From Streptomyces hygroscopicus (GTDB taxonomy: Bacteria > Actinomycetota > Actinomycetes > Streptomycetales > Streptomycetaceae): a stretch of DNA of 64,000 nucleotides. How positions within the stretch are numbered: position 1 is the first letter of the stretch; each line of letters opens with the position of its first letter. The DNA is taken from the NCBI GenBank assembly GCA_002021875.1, contig CP018627.1, positions 5,890,001 through 5,954,000 of the forward strand, given 5' to 3'. Under the pieces are notes generated by a model. That model saw nothing but the letters and a program-made list of their open reading frames with translations. It was not told the origin of the DNA and did not search any database. The translations under genes were made by a program, and so were the position numbers. Of the stretch, positions 51,616 through 60,803 are shown piece by piece.

Positions 51616-51951
51616 CTAGCCGTCCTCGTCGTCCTCGTCCAGCTCGGCGAAGGCCCCGGACCACTCGGCGGCGCGAGGATCGTAGTCGATGTGCTCACTG
51701 CTCCAGGACGCCTGGGCCAGTTCGACCCCCGGCACCTCCTCCACCATCTCGAACGGCTCGACCAGATACGCCAGCGCCTCGGCCTCGTCCGACTCCACCA
51801 CACGGCGCGCGTGTCCTCGCTCCTCCGCGGCCAGGGACTCATCGCCGTCGATCCGCTCGAACGTCGCGCGCCGCAGCCCGTCCGGATCGGTGATCTCCAC
51901 CACGAGCTCCACGCGAAGCCTGACAAACCGGGATGTCTCGGTACTCGTCAT
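51616..51951 (-). CDS. Acidic small hypothetical protein
   Basis: A 111-residue protein (RFVRLRVELVVEITDPDGLR at the N terminus; VVESDEAEALAYLVEPFEM and VELAQASW) ending in an Asp/Glu run. It is not a named family known to me; the strand pattern suggests a small beta-rich domain. Start at 51951 has no ribosome site and may be leaderless. Divergent from the sortase-substrate gene. Confidence 0.65.
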   Translation of the reverse strand: MTSTETSRFVRLRVELVVEITDPDGLRRATFERIDGDESLAAEERGHARRVVESDEAEALAYLVEPFEMVEEVPGVELAQASWSSEHIDYDPRAAEWSGAFAELDEDDEDG

Positions 51952-52056
51952 GCGACGGAGGTTAGGGGTCCTACCCATCTCGCTTCCGCACGACCCGCAG
52001 TTGTCACTACGATCGGCGCACGGGGTCAATTTGCCGCAGCCTCAAGGAGGATGCTG

Positions 52057-52347
52057 TTGTCCGCACGCCGACCGCTGCTGACGGCCGCCGCTGCCGGTTC
52101 GCTGCTGTGCGCCCTGTGGTTCGTTCCGTCCGCCAACGCCACGGTGGAGGACCCGGGGTCGCCGTCGGCGCCCTCGCAGACCTCGCCCGGATCCGGGCCC
52201 AGGACCGAGGCCGTGCCCGACGGGGATCTGGCCGACACCGGCAGTGTGGACGTCACCCCGTATCTCTTCGGCGGCACGGCCTTTCTGGGCCTGGGCGTCG
52301 CGATGGTGACGGCCTCCGTGCGGCGGACCCGCCCGGAGGCGTACTGA
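52057..52347 (+). CDS. Sortase-anchored small surface protein (LAXTG-type)
   Basis: A 96-residue protein: an N-terminal signal peptide (LLTAAAAGSLLCALWFVPSANA), a Ser/Pro-rich middle, then DLADTGS, a hydrophobic span (YLFGGTAFLGLGVAMV) and the basic tail RRTRPEAY. LADTG fits the LAXTG signal of Streptomyces class E sortases, as in long chaplins. AGGAGG is directly beside the ATG at 52051, giving no spacing, so the TTG at 52057 with six bases is preferred. Confidence 0.8.
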   Translation: MSARRPLLTAAAAGSLLCALWFVPSANATVEDPGSPSAPSQTSPGSGPRTEAVPDGDLADTGSVDVTPYLFGGTAFLGLGVAMVTASVRRTRPEAY

Positions 52348-52402
52348 CACCGCAGGCGCGGCGCGTTCGGTCCGGGCGGACCGCTCAGTCCAGGCGAACT
52401 GT

Positions 52403-53947
52403 TCAGTCCAGGCGGCCCGTCACCGACTCCACGGCCTCGATCAGCTCTCCGGATCGTACGAACGCGTCCGCCGCCGCCAAGTCGGGCGCCAGATAGCGGT
52501 CCCCGCCCGGCCCCTCGACGCCCGCCCGGCGCACCGCCGCCAGCACCGCCCGGCTCGCGGGCGCGGGCTCCAGCCCCTCGCGCAGCTCGACACCGCGGGT
52601 GGCGGCGACCAGCTCGACGGCCAGCACGCGGGCCAGGTTGTCCACCGCCGTACGCAGCTTGCGCGCCGCCGACCAGCCCATCGAGACATGGTCCTCCTGC
52701 ATCGCGGAGGACGGGATGGAGTCGACCGAGGCAGGCACCGCCAGCCGCTTCATCTCGCTGACCAGCGCCGCCTGGGTGTACTGGGCGATCATCAGCCCCG
52801 AGTCCACGCCCGGGTCGCCGGCCAGGAAGGGCGGCAGGCCGTGGGAGCGGTTCTTGTCCAGCAGCCGGTCGGTGCGGCGCTCGGCGATCGAGGCGAGGTC
52901 GGCCGCCGCGATGGCCAGGAAGTCCAGGACATACGCCACGGGGGCGCCGTGGAAGTTGCCGTTGGACTCCACCCGCCCGTCCGGCAGGACGACGGGGTTG
53001 TCCACGGCGGAGGCCAGCTCGCGGTCAGCGACCAGCCGGGCGTGCGCGAGGGTGTCCCGGCCGGCGCCCGCGACCTGCGGGGCGCAGCGGATCGAGTACG
53101 CGTCCTGGACGCGCGGCGCGTCGTCCTGGTGGTGCCCGGTGAGCCCCGAACCCTCCAGCACCCGCAGCATGTTGGCGGCGCTGGCGGCCTGCCCCGGGTG
53201 GGGGCGGATGGCGTGGAGCTCGGGCGCGAGGACGCGGTCGGTGCCGAGCAGCGCCTCCAGCGAGAGGGCGGCGGTCACATCGGCGACGGTGAACAGCCGG
53301 GCGAGATCGGCACAGGCCATGATCAGCATGCCGAGCATCCCGTCGGTGCCGTTGAGGAGCGCGAGCCCCTCCTTCTCGCGGAGCTCGACCGGCTCGATGC
53401 CGTGCTCGGCCAGCAGCTCGGCGGCCGGCCGCACGGCCCCGTCGGGGCCCTCGGCCTCGCCCTCGCCCATCAGGGTCAGGGCGCAGTGGGACAGCGGCGC
53501 GAGGTCCCCGGAGCAGCCCAGTGAGCCGTATTCGTGCACCACGGGGGTGATCCCCGCGTTGAGGATCGCGGCCATCGTGCCGACCACGACGGGCCGGACC
53601 CCGGTACGGCCGGACGCGAGCGTCTTCAGCCGCAGGAACATCAGCGCCCGCACGACCTCGCGCTCGACCCGCGCGCCCATGCCGGCGGCGTGCGAACGGA
53701 CGATGTTGCGCTGCAGCTGGGCGCGGAGCTCGGGGCTGATGTGGCGTACGGCGAGCGCGCCGAAGCCGGTGGAGACGCCGTAGACGGGCTCGGGCTTGGC
53801 GGCGAGATCGTCGATCACCTGCCGTGAGGCCGAGACGGCGTCGAGTGCCGCCTCGGAGACCTCGACCCGGGCGGCGCCGCGCGCCACGGCGATGACATCG
53901 TCGGCGGTCGTTCCGGACGTCCCCACGACCACAGAGTGCATATCCAT
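52403..53947 (-). CDS. hutH: Histidine ammonia-lyase
   Basis: A 514-residue enzyme that deaminates histidine to urocanate. It carries the Tyr loop VYGVSTGFGALA, the MIO loop GSLGCSGDLAPLSH with Cys145-Ser146-Gly147, and the QDxYSIRCAPQ-type segment VQDAYSIRCAPQVAG. In streptomycetes HutH uses Cys in place of Ala in the MIO tripeptide. Starts at 53947 or two codons later. Confidence 0.95.
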   Translation of the reverse strand: MDMHSVVVGTSGTTADDVIAVARGAARVEVSEAALDAVSASRQVIDDLAAKPEPVYGVSTGFGALAVRHISPELRAQLQRNIVRSHAAGMGARVEREVVRALMFLRLKTLASGRTGVRPVVVGTMAAILNAGITPVVHEYGSLGCSGDLAPLSHCALTLMGEGEAEGPDGAVRPAAELLAEHGIEPVELREKEGLALLNGTDGMLGMLIMACADLARLFTVADVTAALSLEALLGTDRVLAPELHAIRPHPGQAASAANMLRVLEGSGLTGHHQDDAPRVQDAYSIRCAPQVAGAGRDTLAHARLVADRELASAVDNPVVLPDGRVESNGNFHGAPVAYVLDFLAIAAADLASIAERRTDRLLDKNRSHGLPPFLAGDPGVDSGLMIAQYTQAALVSEMKRLAVPASVDSIPSSAMQEDHVSMGWSAARKLRTAVDNLARVLAVELVAATRGVELREGLEPAPASRAVLAAVRRAGVEGPGGDRYLAPDLAAADAFVRSGELIEAVESVTGRLD

Positions 53948-54019
53948 ATTCAGGCACCCTAGAGAGTGAATCGCCCCCTGTCACCCCGCTGGGCCTTCCC
54001 CCACCGAAGCCCGATCTTC

Positions 54020-54088
54020 CAGCCCCTCCGGCGATTGAGGAGCGGGGTCCGGGGCGGAGCCCCGGTTCGGGAAGGGGCGGGGTGGGGG
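54020..54088. repeat. Streptomyces dispersed intergenic repeat
   Basis: The sequence CAGCCCCTCCGGCGATTGAG, followed by GCGGGGTCCGGGGCGGAGCCCCG and GGGAAGGGGCGGGG, is a GC-rich element that I recognise as recurrent between genes in many Streptomyces genomes. GGGGCGGAGCCCC forms a hairpin and may end transcripts. It lies between the hutH 5' end and the GGDEF gene's 3' end. Confidence 0.75.
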
Positions 54089-54107
54089 ACGGAGCGCGTC
54101 GTGCGCC

Positions 54108-55340
54108 CTAGCGGCGGCCCCGGAAGCGGCGCCGCTCCGGCGGGTGCGCAGCAGACGTATCGGCCAGCCGAATCACCGAGTCCTCGGTACCTCCATCCCG
54201 CCCCGCCACCACCGGCTTCAGCGAGCGCGCCGCCTTGGCCCGATACTGCGCCGCGTCCGCCAGACGGAAGAGGCGGCGGGCCGACGGCACGGGCCCGATC
54301 GGATCGCCCGTGGAGGCGATCCCGCAGGCGACCCCCTCGCCCATCTCCAGCTCCGCGGCCCGGCGGCACAGCTCATCCGCCACCCGGACCACCTCGTCCG
54401 CCGGGGGGCCGACCCCCAGCAGACAGAACTCATCGCCGCCCAGCCGGGCCACCAGCGCCCCGGGCAGCATCGCGCCGCAGAGCGAGAGCAATGAGCCAAA
54501 CCGTTCCAGCAGGCGATCGCCGACCGCATGGCCAAGAGTGTCGTTGACCCGCTTGAGGCCGTTGAGATCGCAGACCACCAGGCTCACCACCGTGCCGTCC
54601 GCGTGATACGCCTCCAGCGCCTCGTCCAGCCGTATGTCCACCGCGCGGCGGTTGCCGAGGCCGGTCAGCGGATCGGTGAAGGCGAGGCGGCGGGCCTCCT
54701 CCAGGCGCTCGGTCTGGGCCAGCCCGGCGGCGGTCACCGAGGCCAGCACGGTCGCGAAGTCGGCGTCGTCGCGGTCGAAGACGGGACGTCCGGCCGCCCG
54801 GGCCACATACAGCTCGCCCCACGCCCGCCCGTGCAGCACGATCGGGGCCACCACACAGCTCCCCCGGCCGCGCCGCCGCAGGGCGGCCACCCTCCCCCAG
54901 CTACCGCTGGCAGGCGCCCCCTGATGGCCGGGCGGGGCCGCGCCGGGGCGTACGCCGTCGGCGGTCTCGACCCAGGCGTGCGGCTCCCCGCCCGCGGCCC
55001 AGTGCTCATGCAGGAACTCGGCGATCTCCGGGAAGTCGTGCACCGGATACGACTCGTCCTCCGGCAGCGGCTCCTCGCCCGCCATCAGCTCGCCCACGTT
55101 GACCAGCACTCGCAGCCGCCCCCGCGCACGCTCCCACACCGAGATCGCCGCGAAGCCGCCGTCGAGGGCGCGGCGGGCCGCCTCGGCCGCCGCGCCCACC
55201 GACTCCTGCGAGGTGTGCGCCGCCGCCATCTCCTGGGCGAGCCCCACGACGGCCCGCAATCGTCCATCGACCCCGGCGGGCCGTCCGCCGATCTCCCCGT
55301 TGTCCGTCACGACGGCCTCGCATTCCTCACGGCCATGCAT
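54108..55340 (-). CDS. GAF-GGDEF diguanylate cyclase (CdgE-like)
   Basis: A 410-residue c-di-GMP synthase. The N-terminal half (about 30-220) is GAF-like with a GDP-like loop, and the C-terminal GGDEF domain has DPLTGLGNRRAVD, DLNGLKRVND and intact ARLGGDEFCLLG. The RxxD inhibitory site five residues before GGDEF is absent, so no product feedback is expected. In streptomycetes c-di-GMP controls BldD and development. The gene position next to hutH matches CdgE of S. coelicolor as I recall it. Confidence 0.87.
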   Translation of the reverse strand: MHGREECEAVVTDNGEIGGRPAGVDGRLRAVVGLAQEMAAAHTSQESVGAAAEAARRALDGGFAAISVWERARGRLRVLVNVGELMAGEEPLPEDESYPVHDFPEIAEFLHEHWAAGGEPHAWVETADGVRPGAAPPGHQGAPASGSWGRVAALRRRGRGSCVVAPIVLHGRAWGELYVARAAGRPVFDRDDADFATVLASVTAAGLAQTERLEEARRLAFTDPLTGLGNRRAVDIRLDEALEAYHADGTVVSLVVCDLNGLKRVNDTLGHAVGDRLLERFGSLLSLCGAMLPGALVARLGGDEFCLLGVGPPADEVVRVADELCRRAAELEMGEGVACGIASTGDPIGPVPSARRLFRLADAAQYRAKAARSLKPVVAGRDGGTEDSVIRLADTSAAHPPERRRFRGRR

Positions 55341-55543
55341 CGTTCGCTCTGCTCTCCAGCGTAAGAACGTCGAGAACAATCCGCTGCGGGCCGTTCACCC
55401 CGGGTATCCGAGCGAACGGTCACCCCCGGTGACCGCGCGCTCCCCGGGCCGGGGCCATTCCCCGGATCCGGTCAGCTTCCCCGGTCCGGGATCCCTACTC
55501 CCCCGGCCCTCTACTCCTCCGGCCCACTTCTCCCCCGGCCCCT

Positions 55544-55620
55544 GGCCAGTCCGGCGGACGTGCTTCCCACTCCCGGCCAGTCCGGCCGACCCGCTTCTCA
55601 CTCCCCCGGCCAGTCAGGCG
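55544..55620. repeat. Degenerate 31-33-bp repeat reaching into a coding region
   Basis: GGCCAGTCCGGC or a variant starts at 55544, 55575 and 55608, with CACTCCC spacers between. The last copy extends past the stop of the enoyl-CoA hydratase gene and into its final codons, so the repeat may have changed the protein's end. Confidence 0.7.
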
Positions 55621-56392
55621 ACCTCTTCTCGTTGAACGCGGCAACCCCCTCCGCGCGATCGCCGGAGAAGGCCACCGTCCGCCACGCCGCGTCCTCGACC
55701 TCCAGACCGGCCCGCAGATCCAGCCCCTGCCCCAGCCGCAGCGCCTTCTTGGCGGCCCGCACGCCCACCGGGGAGTTGGCGGCGATGCCCCGGGCCAGTT
55801 CCAGCGCCTCGGCCCGGTCCGCGCCCTCCGCCGCCAGCCGGTCCACCAGGCCCAGCCCATGGGCCTCCGCGGCGGCCACCCGGCGCGCGGAGAAGATCAG
55901 CTCGGCGGCGCGCGCGGCGCCCACCCGGCGCGGCAGGAGCTGGGTGCCGCCGCCGCCCGGGATCACCCCGACCGACACCTCGGGCAGCCCCACCACGGCG
56001 GTGGGGTCGGCGACGATCACGTCACAGGACAGGGCCAGCTCGAAGCCGCCGCCCAGCGCATAGCCGTGCACCGCGGCGATGGCGGGCATCGGCAGCTCCA
56101 GCACCCCGGTGTAGGCGGCGCGGGAGACCGGCCGATGCCGCAGCATCTCGGCGTCGGAGAGCGAGTTGCGCTCCTTGAGGTCCGCGCCCACGCAGAAGGC
56201 CCGCTCATGGGTCGAGGTCAGCACGACGGCCCGGACGTCACGGTCCTCGGACAGTGCCGCGCAGGCCGCCGTGATGCAGCGCGCCATCTCGGAGGAGACG
56301 GCGTTCATGGCCTTGGGCCGGTCCAGCACCAGCTCGGCCACGAAGCCGTCCTTACGGACCGCGACCCACTCCCCGTACCGCTGCTCACTCAT
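55598..56392 (-). CDS. Enoyl-CoA hydratase/isomerase family protein
   Basis: A 264-residue crotonase. The oxyanion-hole and CoA-binding segments are FCVGADLKERNSL and HGYALGGGFELALSCD, and the catalytic region is GLPEVSVGVIPGGGGTQLLPRRVG, with both usual Glu residues present. It likely hydrates an enoyl-CoA, but fold-family members differ in substrate. GTG at 56395 precedes the ATG at 56392; the ATG is used. The C terminus DWPGE lies in a repeat region. Confidence 0.9.
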   Translation of the reverse strand: MSEQRYGEWVAVRKDGFVAELVLDRPKAMNAVSSEMARCITAACAALSEDRDVRAVVLTSTHERAFCVGADLKERNSLSDAEMLRHRPVSRAAYTGVLELPMPAIAAVHGYALGGGFELALSCDVIVADPTAVVGLPEVSVGVIPGGGGTQLLPRRVGAARAAELIFSARRVAAAEAHGLGLVDRLAAEGADRAEALELARGIAANSPVGVRAAKKALRLGQGLDLRAGLEVEDAAWRTVAFSGDRAEGVAAFNEKRSPDWPGE

Positions 56393-56485
56393 CACGCACT
56401 CTCCCGGTTAACGACCGTGAACCCAATGCGGCGATCATTTCAGCTCCCCGGGGTGTGCGGAACCTTTGAGCCGCCCGGACCGGGC

Positions 56486-58018
56486 CTAGCGGGCCCGCCG
56501 CCACCGGTTCAGGAAGCCCAGCAGGATCGACCGTTTCTGCCCGTCCTCCTCCTGCTGCTCCAGGTCCGTCCCCTCCAGGGGCTCGCCTCCGGACTCGGCC
56601 GCCCCCTCGGTGGCGAGCGGCAGCGAGAGCGGCGCGATGGACGGCGGCGGGGGCGCCCCCTGCGGCATCCCCTGCGGCATGCCCGGCGCCTCGTGCCGCC
56701 GGTCCTGCGGATCCCGCTCGCCAGGGCGGCCGGCGGGCGGGCCGGGGCGCCGTCCCCCCGGCCTGGCGACGGGGGCGAACCGCACCGGCAGGGAGACCAC
56801 CCCCCGTACGAAGATCCCGGACAGCCACTTCAGCTCCTCGACATCCCCGGCCAGCGCGAGGTCCGGGATCCGGTCCAGCAGCTTCTCCAGTGCGACGGAG
56901 GCGATCAGCCGGGCCGAGCTCCGGCCGGGGCAGGCGTGGGGGCCCGCGCCGAACGCCAGATGGGCCCGGTTGCCCTGCTTGTGCGGGGACCTCAGCAGGG
57001 CGTCCCGGTTGGTCGCCGCGAAGCTGATCATCACGGCGTCGCCCGCGCGCAGCCGCTTCCCGGCGAGGTTGGTGTCATGGACCGGGAAGTAGAGCCCCAT
57101 GTTGGCGAGCGGCGGATCGGTCCAGAGCACCTCGTCCAGGGCGTCCTCGACGAGCATGCTGCCGCCCATCAGCTCGCCCGAGAACCGCTCGTCGGTGAGC
57201 AGCACCCGCAGCGAGTTGCCGATCAGGCCGGGCACCAGCCCGGTCACCATCCCGATCAGCAGCAGAAGCTGCTCGACCAGCTCCTCGTCGGTCAGCCGCG
57301 CCGAATGCGCGATCAGCCAGGACGTGATGTCGGCGCCCGGCTCGCGCCGCTTGAGGCCGATCAGCTCGCGCAGCGCCGCGGCCGCGGCCCGGTCCCCGCC
57401 CGCGGGATCCGAGCCGTCGATGAACGCCACCACGCCCCGCAGCAGCGGGTCCATCGCCTGCTGCTGGAAGCCGAAGAGCTGGCTGGTCACGAGCACCGGG
57501 ACCAGTGCGCAGTACGTCCCGATCAGCTCGGTCTCGCCCGCCTCGCAGAACTGGTCGATCAGCGAGTCGGCGATGCGCTCGACATAGTTCCGCAGCGCAC
57601 CGGAGTCGATCCGGCCGGTGCAGTCATCGATGGCGCCGCGCAGCCGCCGGTGCTCCTCGCCGTCCACGAAGTCGGCCTGTGGCCGGGGCCTGATGACCTG
57701 CGGGGCATAGCTGGTCCCGGGCAGCACGCCCTCGTTCCTGGCCCGCCAGTGACGGGGGTCCTTGGAGAAGGTCTCGGGGCGCCGCATGATCTCCAGCGCC
57801 GTGTCGTACCCCAGGCACAACATGGCCGGGACGCCTCTGTCCAGCTCCACCGGCGCGAGCTGGCCGTGGGTCTCGCGCAGGCGCCGGTAGACCGCGAAGG
57901 GGTCTCTTCCGAACTCGGGCGCGTGGAGCGGCTCTGCACCGGCCCCCTCATGGGCGGGGCAGCCCGGCGGAGGTAAGGCGCCCGGACGCTGAGCACTCGA
58001 ATCGTAAAGCGGGGTCAC
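56486..58018 (-). CDS. Orphan CYP157-like P450 lacking ExxR, with long C-terminal extension
   Basis: A 510-residue P450. The heme loop FGAGPHACPGRSSAR has Cys363. The K-helix reads EVLW (ALDEVLWTDPPL) instead of ExxR, and the I-helix LLLIGMVTGLVPGLIGN lacks the usual acid-Thr pair. It aligns with the conservon P450 at 39917 but is not in a conservon. After about residue 410 there is a Pro/Gly-rich tail of 80 residues that ends SILLGFLNRWRRAR, again an amphipathic helix. GTG start follows AGGAG. Confidence 0.9.
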   Translation of the reverse strand: MTPLYDSSAQRPGALPPPGCPAHEGAGAEPLHAPEFGRDPFAVYRRLRETHGQLAPVELDRGVPAMLCLGYDTALEIMRRPETFSKDPRHWRARNEGVLPGTSYAPQVIRPRPQADFVDGEEHRRLRGAIDDCTGRIDSGALRNYVERIADSLIDQFCEAGETELIGTYCALVPVLVTSQLFGFQQQAMDPLLRGVVAFIDGSDPAGGDRAAAAALRELIGLKRREPGADITSWLIAHSARLTDEELVEQLLLLIGMVTGLVPGLIGNSLRVLLTDERFSGELMGGSMLVEDALDEVLWTDPPLANMGLYFPVHDTNLAGKRLRAGDAVMISFAATNRDALLRSPHKQGNRAHLAFGAGPHACPGRSSARLIASVALEKLLDRIPDLALAGDVEELKWLSGIFVRGVVSLPVRFAPVARPGGRRPGPPAGRPGERDPQDRRHEAPGMPQGMPQGAPPPPSIAPLSLPLATEGAAESGGEPLEGTDLEQQEEDGQKRSILLGFLNRWRRAR

Positions 58019-58234
58019 ACGTGCTCCTGGACACCGCCGGGCCCACCCCGCGGGCGGACGCGGACGGTGCTACTTCGACGACAGGACCTGGGATCCACCG
58101 AGTGGATCTTGCGGACGTAGGCTAGCCCAACAGGCCCGGATCCGCGCCCAGTTCAACGATCCGGCCGAAGCCACCGAAGGGATCCGGACGAACGTCGCCC
58201 GCCGCGTCCAGCCCGGCGGCGACCCGGGGTCCCG

Positions 58235-58280
58235 CCCGGCGACCGCCCGGGGTCATGCCCGGCGACCACCCGGGGTCATG
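58235..58280. repeat. 23-bp tandem repeat, two copies
   Basis: CCCGGCGACCRCCCGGGGTCATG occurs twice, differing at one base. The second copy covers the stop of the adenylate cyclase gene. Confidence 0.7.
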
Positions 58281-59502
58281 CGCGACGGCTCAGCAGCCAC
58301 GGCTCCACGACCCCCAGACCACGCACCGGCCGCTGCCACATCGGCTGGAGCGCGAACCGGTACGAGGGCGGCTCCTCGCCCTCCTTCTCCGCCGCGGCGG
58401 CCGCCTCCGCGGCCTCCGCCTCCGACACCGGGGCGTCCCCGGTGCGGCTCAGCTCCTCCGCGAACGCGCCGTCCACCAGGACCGCGTTCTTGGGGGCTAT
58501 GGACGTCAGCCGGCTCGCCAGGTTCACCGTCGTCCCGAACACGTCTCCCATGCGGGTCGTGACCGTGCCGAACGCGATCCCGACCCGCAGCTCCGGCATC
58601 GTCTCGTCGTGCGTGAGCGTCTCGATCAGGCGCAGTCCGATCTCGGCGGCGATGCCCGCGTCGTCGGCCGCGTAGAGCACCTCGTCGCCCAGCGTCTTGA
58701 TCAGCCGCCCGCCGTGCGCCGCCACCAGGTCGGCGGCCGTGGTCTCGAACGCCTCGACCAGCTCGCCCAGCTCCTCCTCCTCCAGCCGCCGGGTCAGCCG
58801 GGTGAAGCTCACCAGGTCCGCGAAGCCGACCGCCAGCCGACGGTTCACCATCTCCGCGTCGTCCGCCGCCTGCACCACCCGGCCGGTCGCGGCCGCGAGC
58901 TGGCGCCGGTAGACGTAGACCAGGAACTCCTCCAGCTCCGGCAGCAACAGCTCGACCAGCGGATACGCGATCTCGGTCCGGGTCATCCCGGTCTCCTGGG
59001 GGTCGGTGAGCCCCTCCAGGAACGAGTCGATCTGCCAGTCGGCGAGGCGGGCGCTGGTCTGGCCGGTGGACCGCGCCACCTGGATGGCCATCGGCTCGCT
59101 CAGCAGCCCGGCCTCCACCAGACCGGACAGCCGGCGCAGCGCCAGGACATCGGCCTCGGTCAGCGCCTTGGCCTGGCCGATGTCGGCGAAGCCCATGGCC
59201 CGCCAGAAGCGGGTGGCCAGCTCGACCGAGACGCCCGCGCTGCGGGCGGCCTGGAAGGGGGTGTAGCGCCGCTCGGCGCCGAGGATGAGCTGCTCCAGCC
59301 GGAGCGCGATGGGATCCGGCTGGTCCTCATCCTCGAGGGCCTCCTCGAGGGCCTCCTCGGGGGCCTCCTCGGGGGCCTCGTCGAGGGCCTCCGCGGCGGC
59401 GCTCTCCCGCGCCCCGGTGTCCCGTACGGCCCCGTCCGGCGCGGCGGCGTCCCACGCCTCGCGCTCCTCGGCCGTGCCGGAACCCGCGTCGTCGGCGGTC
59501 AC
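58276..59502 (-). CDS. cya: Class III adenylate cyclase
   Basis: A 408-residue soluble cyclase making cAMP. After an acidic N-terminal repeat (EEAP/EEAL units) there is a helical regulatory region (about 70-190) and a class III catalytic domain: VGFADLVSFTRL (metal Asp), IKTLGDEVLYA, VGIAFGTVTTRMGDVFGTTVNLASRL with the Asn/Arg catalytic pair. In S. coelicolor cya supports germination and development. The GTG at 59502 follows AGGGGGCGGGCG. Confidence 0.9.
   Translation of the reverse strand: MTADDAGSGTAEEREAWDAAAPDGAVRDTGARESAAAEALDEAPEEAPEEALEEALEDEDQPDPIALRLEQLILGAERRYTPFQAARSAGVSVELATRFWRAMGFADIGQAKALTEADVLALRRLSGLVEAGLLSEPMAIQVARSTGQTSARLADWQIDSFLEGLTDPQETGMTRTEIAYPLVELLLPELEEFLVYVYRRQLAAATGRVVQAADDAEMVNRRLAVGFADLVSFTRLTRRLEEEELGELVEAFETTAADLVAAHGGRLIKTLGDEVLYAADDAGIAAEIGLRLIETLTHDETMPELRVGIAFGTVTTRMGDVFGTTVNLASRLTSIAPKNAVLVDGAFAEELSRTGDAPVSEAEAAEAAAAAEKEGEEPPSYRFALQPMWQRPVRGLGVVEPWLLSRRA
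59329..59400. repeat. 12-bp coding repeat in cya (EEAP/EEAL)
   Basis: About six tandem units of CTCCTCGRGGGC on the plus strand encode four-residue repeats EEAP and EEAL near the cyclase N terminus. Such repeats change length easily between strains. Confidence 0.8.
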
Positions 59503-59649
59503 CGCCCGCCCCCTGTCAGATCCCTGCGCACTGCCCTTCCGTTCCCTCTTCCCGGTTGGGGTTCCGAATCGCCCACAGCCGCCCCGAGCTGGACCGACCG
59601 CGACCACGATACGTCAGGTGTGCCGTAGCTCACTCTCCACGGCAGGGGT

Positions 59650-60537
59650 TCATTCCTCCCTCGGTACGGAGCGTAGATGCACGATGTCCCCGGCGGAGAC
59701 CGGCTCCTGAACCCCGCCCTCGGTGGCCAGAACCAGCCGCCCGTCGCCGTCGACCGCGACCGCCTCGCCGACCCGCTCCCGGCCGCCCGGAAGCTCGGCG
59801 CGCACCTGCCGCCCGAGGGTCGCACAGCCCGCCGCGTAGCTCTCCTGGAGGCCGCTCGCGCCGGGGTCGCCCTCGAAGCGGCACCACTCCCCGTACCACT
59901 CCGCGATCGAGCGCAGCACGGCCCGCAGCAGCGGATCGCGGTCGGTGGAGATGGCGTCGGCCAGGGCCAGCGACCCGGCGGTGGGCACCGGAAGCTCACC
60001 GGCGCGTAGCGAAACGTTCAGCCCCATGCCGATGACCACCGCGTCCCCGGCCCGCTCGGCGAGGATCCCGCCGAACTTCCGCTCCTCGCCCGCGACCGTC
60101 ACCAGCAGGTCGTTCGGCCACTTCAGCGCGGTGTCCACGCCCGCCGTGCGGCTGAGCGCCCCGGCGCTCGCGACCCCGGCGAGCAGCGGCAGCCAGCCCC
60201 AGCGCTCGGTGGGCACGCCGGCGTCGGCGGGCCGTAGCAGGATGGAGAAGAAGAGCCCGGACCTGGCCGGGGCCGTCCAGGCGCGGTCGAGCCGGCCGCG
60301 CCCCGCGGTCTGCTCCTCGGCGACGAGCACCGCGCCCTCGGGGGCTCCGGCCCGGGCCCGGGTGACCAGATCCGTATTGGTCGAGCCGGTCGCCTGCACC
60401 ACCTCGAACTCGGTCCACAGCCCGCCGGGGAGCACCAGCCCCCGGCGCAGCGCGGTGGCGTTCAGCGGGGGCCGCTCAAGATCGGACCAGCGGCCGGGCC
60501 CGTCACCTGGGCCGCCTGAGGTGTCAGAAGGCGTCAT
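59650..60537 (-). CDS. birA: Biotin-[acetyl-CoA-carboxylase] ligase
   Basis: A 295-residue group I biotin ligase without an N-terminal repressor HTH. The biotinyl-AMP motif is GRGRLDRAW, followed by GLFFSILLRP and ALKWPNDLLV; the C-terminal SH3-like domain ends EPVSAGDIVHLRS. It would biotinylate the acyl-CoA carboxylase alpha subunit that works with PccB. The ATG at 60537 replaces a longer frame without homology. Divergent from pccB. Confidence 0.9.
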   Translation of the reverse strand: MTPSDTSGGPGDGPGRWSDLERPPLNATALRRGLVLPGGLWTEFEVVQATGSTNTDLVTRARAGAPEGAVLVAEEQTAGRGRLDRAWTAPARSGLFFSILLRPADAGVPTERWGWLPLLAGVASAGALSRTAGVDTALKWPNDLLVTVAGEERKFGGILAERAGDAVVIGMGLNVSLRAGELPVPTAGSLALADAISTDRDPLLRAVLRSIAEWYGEWCRFEGDPGASGLQESYAAGCATLGRQVRAELPGGRERVGEAVAVDGDGRLVLATEGGVQEPVSAGDIVHLRSVPREE

Positions 60538-60803
60538 GAGGGCCAGCCTAGGGTCAGGAGGTGTGGCCAACGACGCAGTGCCACCAAGCGGTGCCGCCGA
60601 TACGCTACGTGCCGGTAGCCCAGCCGGCGCAACAGCCGCCGAACGGTCCGTAACCACCGAACGTCCGTAGGCCCCACTGATCACGATTCCGACCCCTCAC
60701 CCCGTTTCCACCGCTTCCCCCGATTCCCTCCGACCCTGAAGAAGTCCGCCGTATCCAGAAGTCCGCCGTATCCACCCCCAGGACGAGCAGGAGCCGCATC
60801 CCG

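Noticed and set aside
52403..53947. Cys-Ser-Gly in HutH as a defect
   Set aside because: The serine needed for MIO is present and the Cys is usual in streptomycete HutH.
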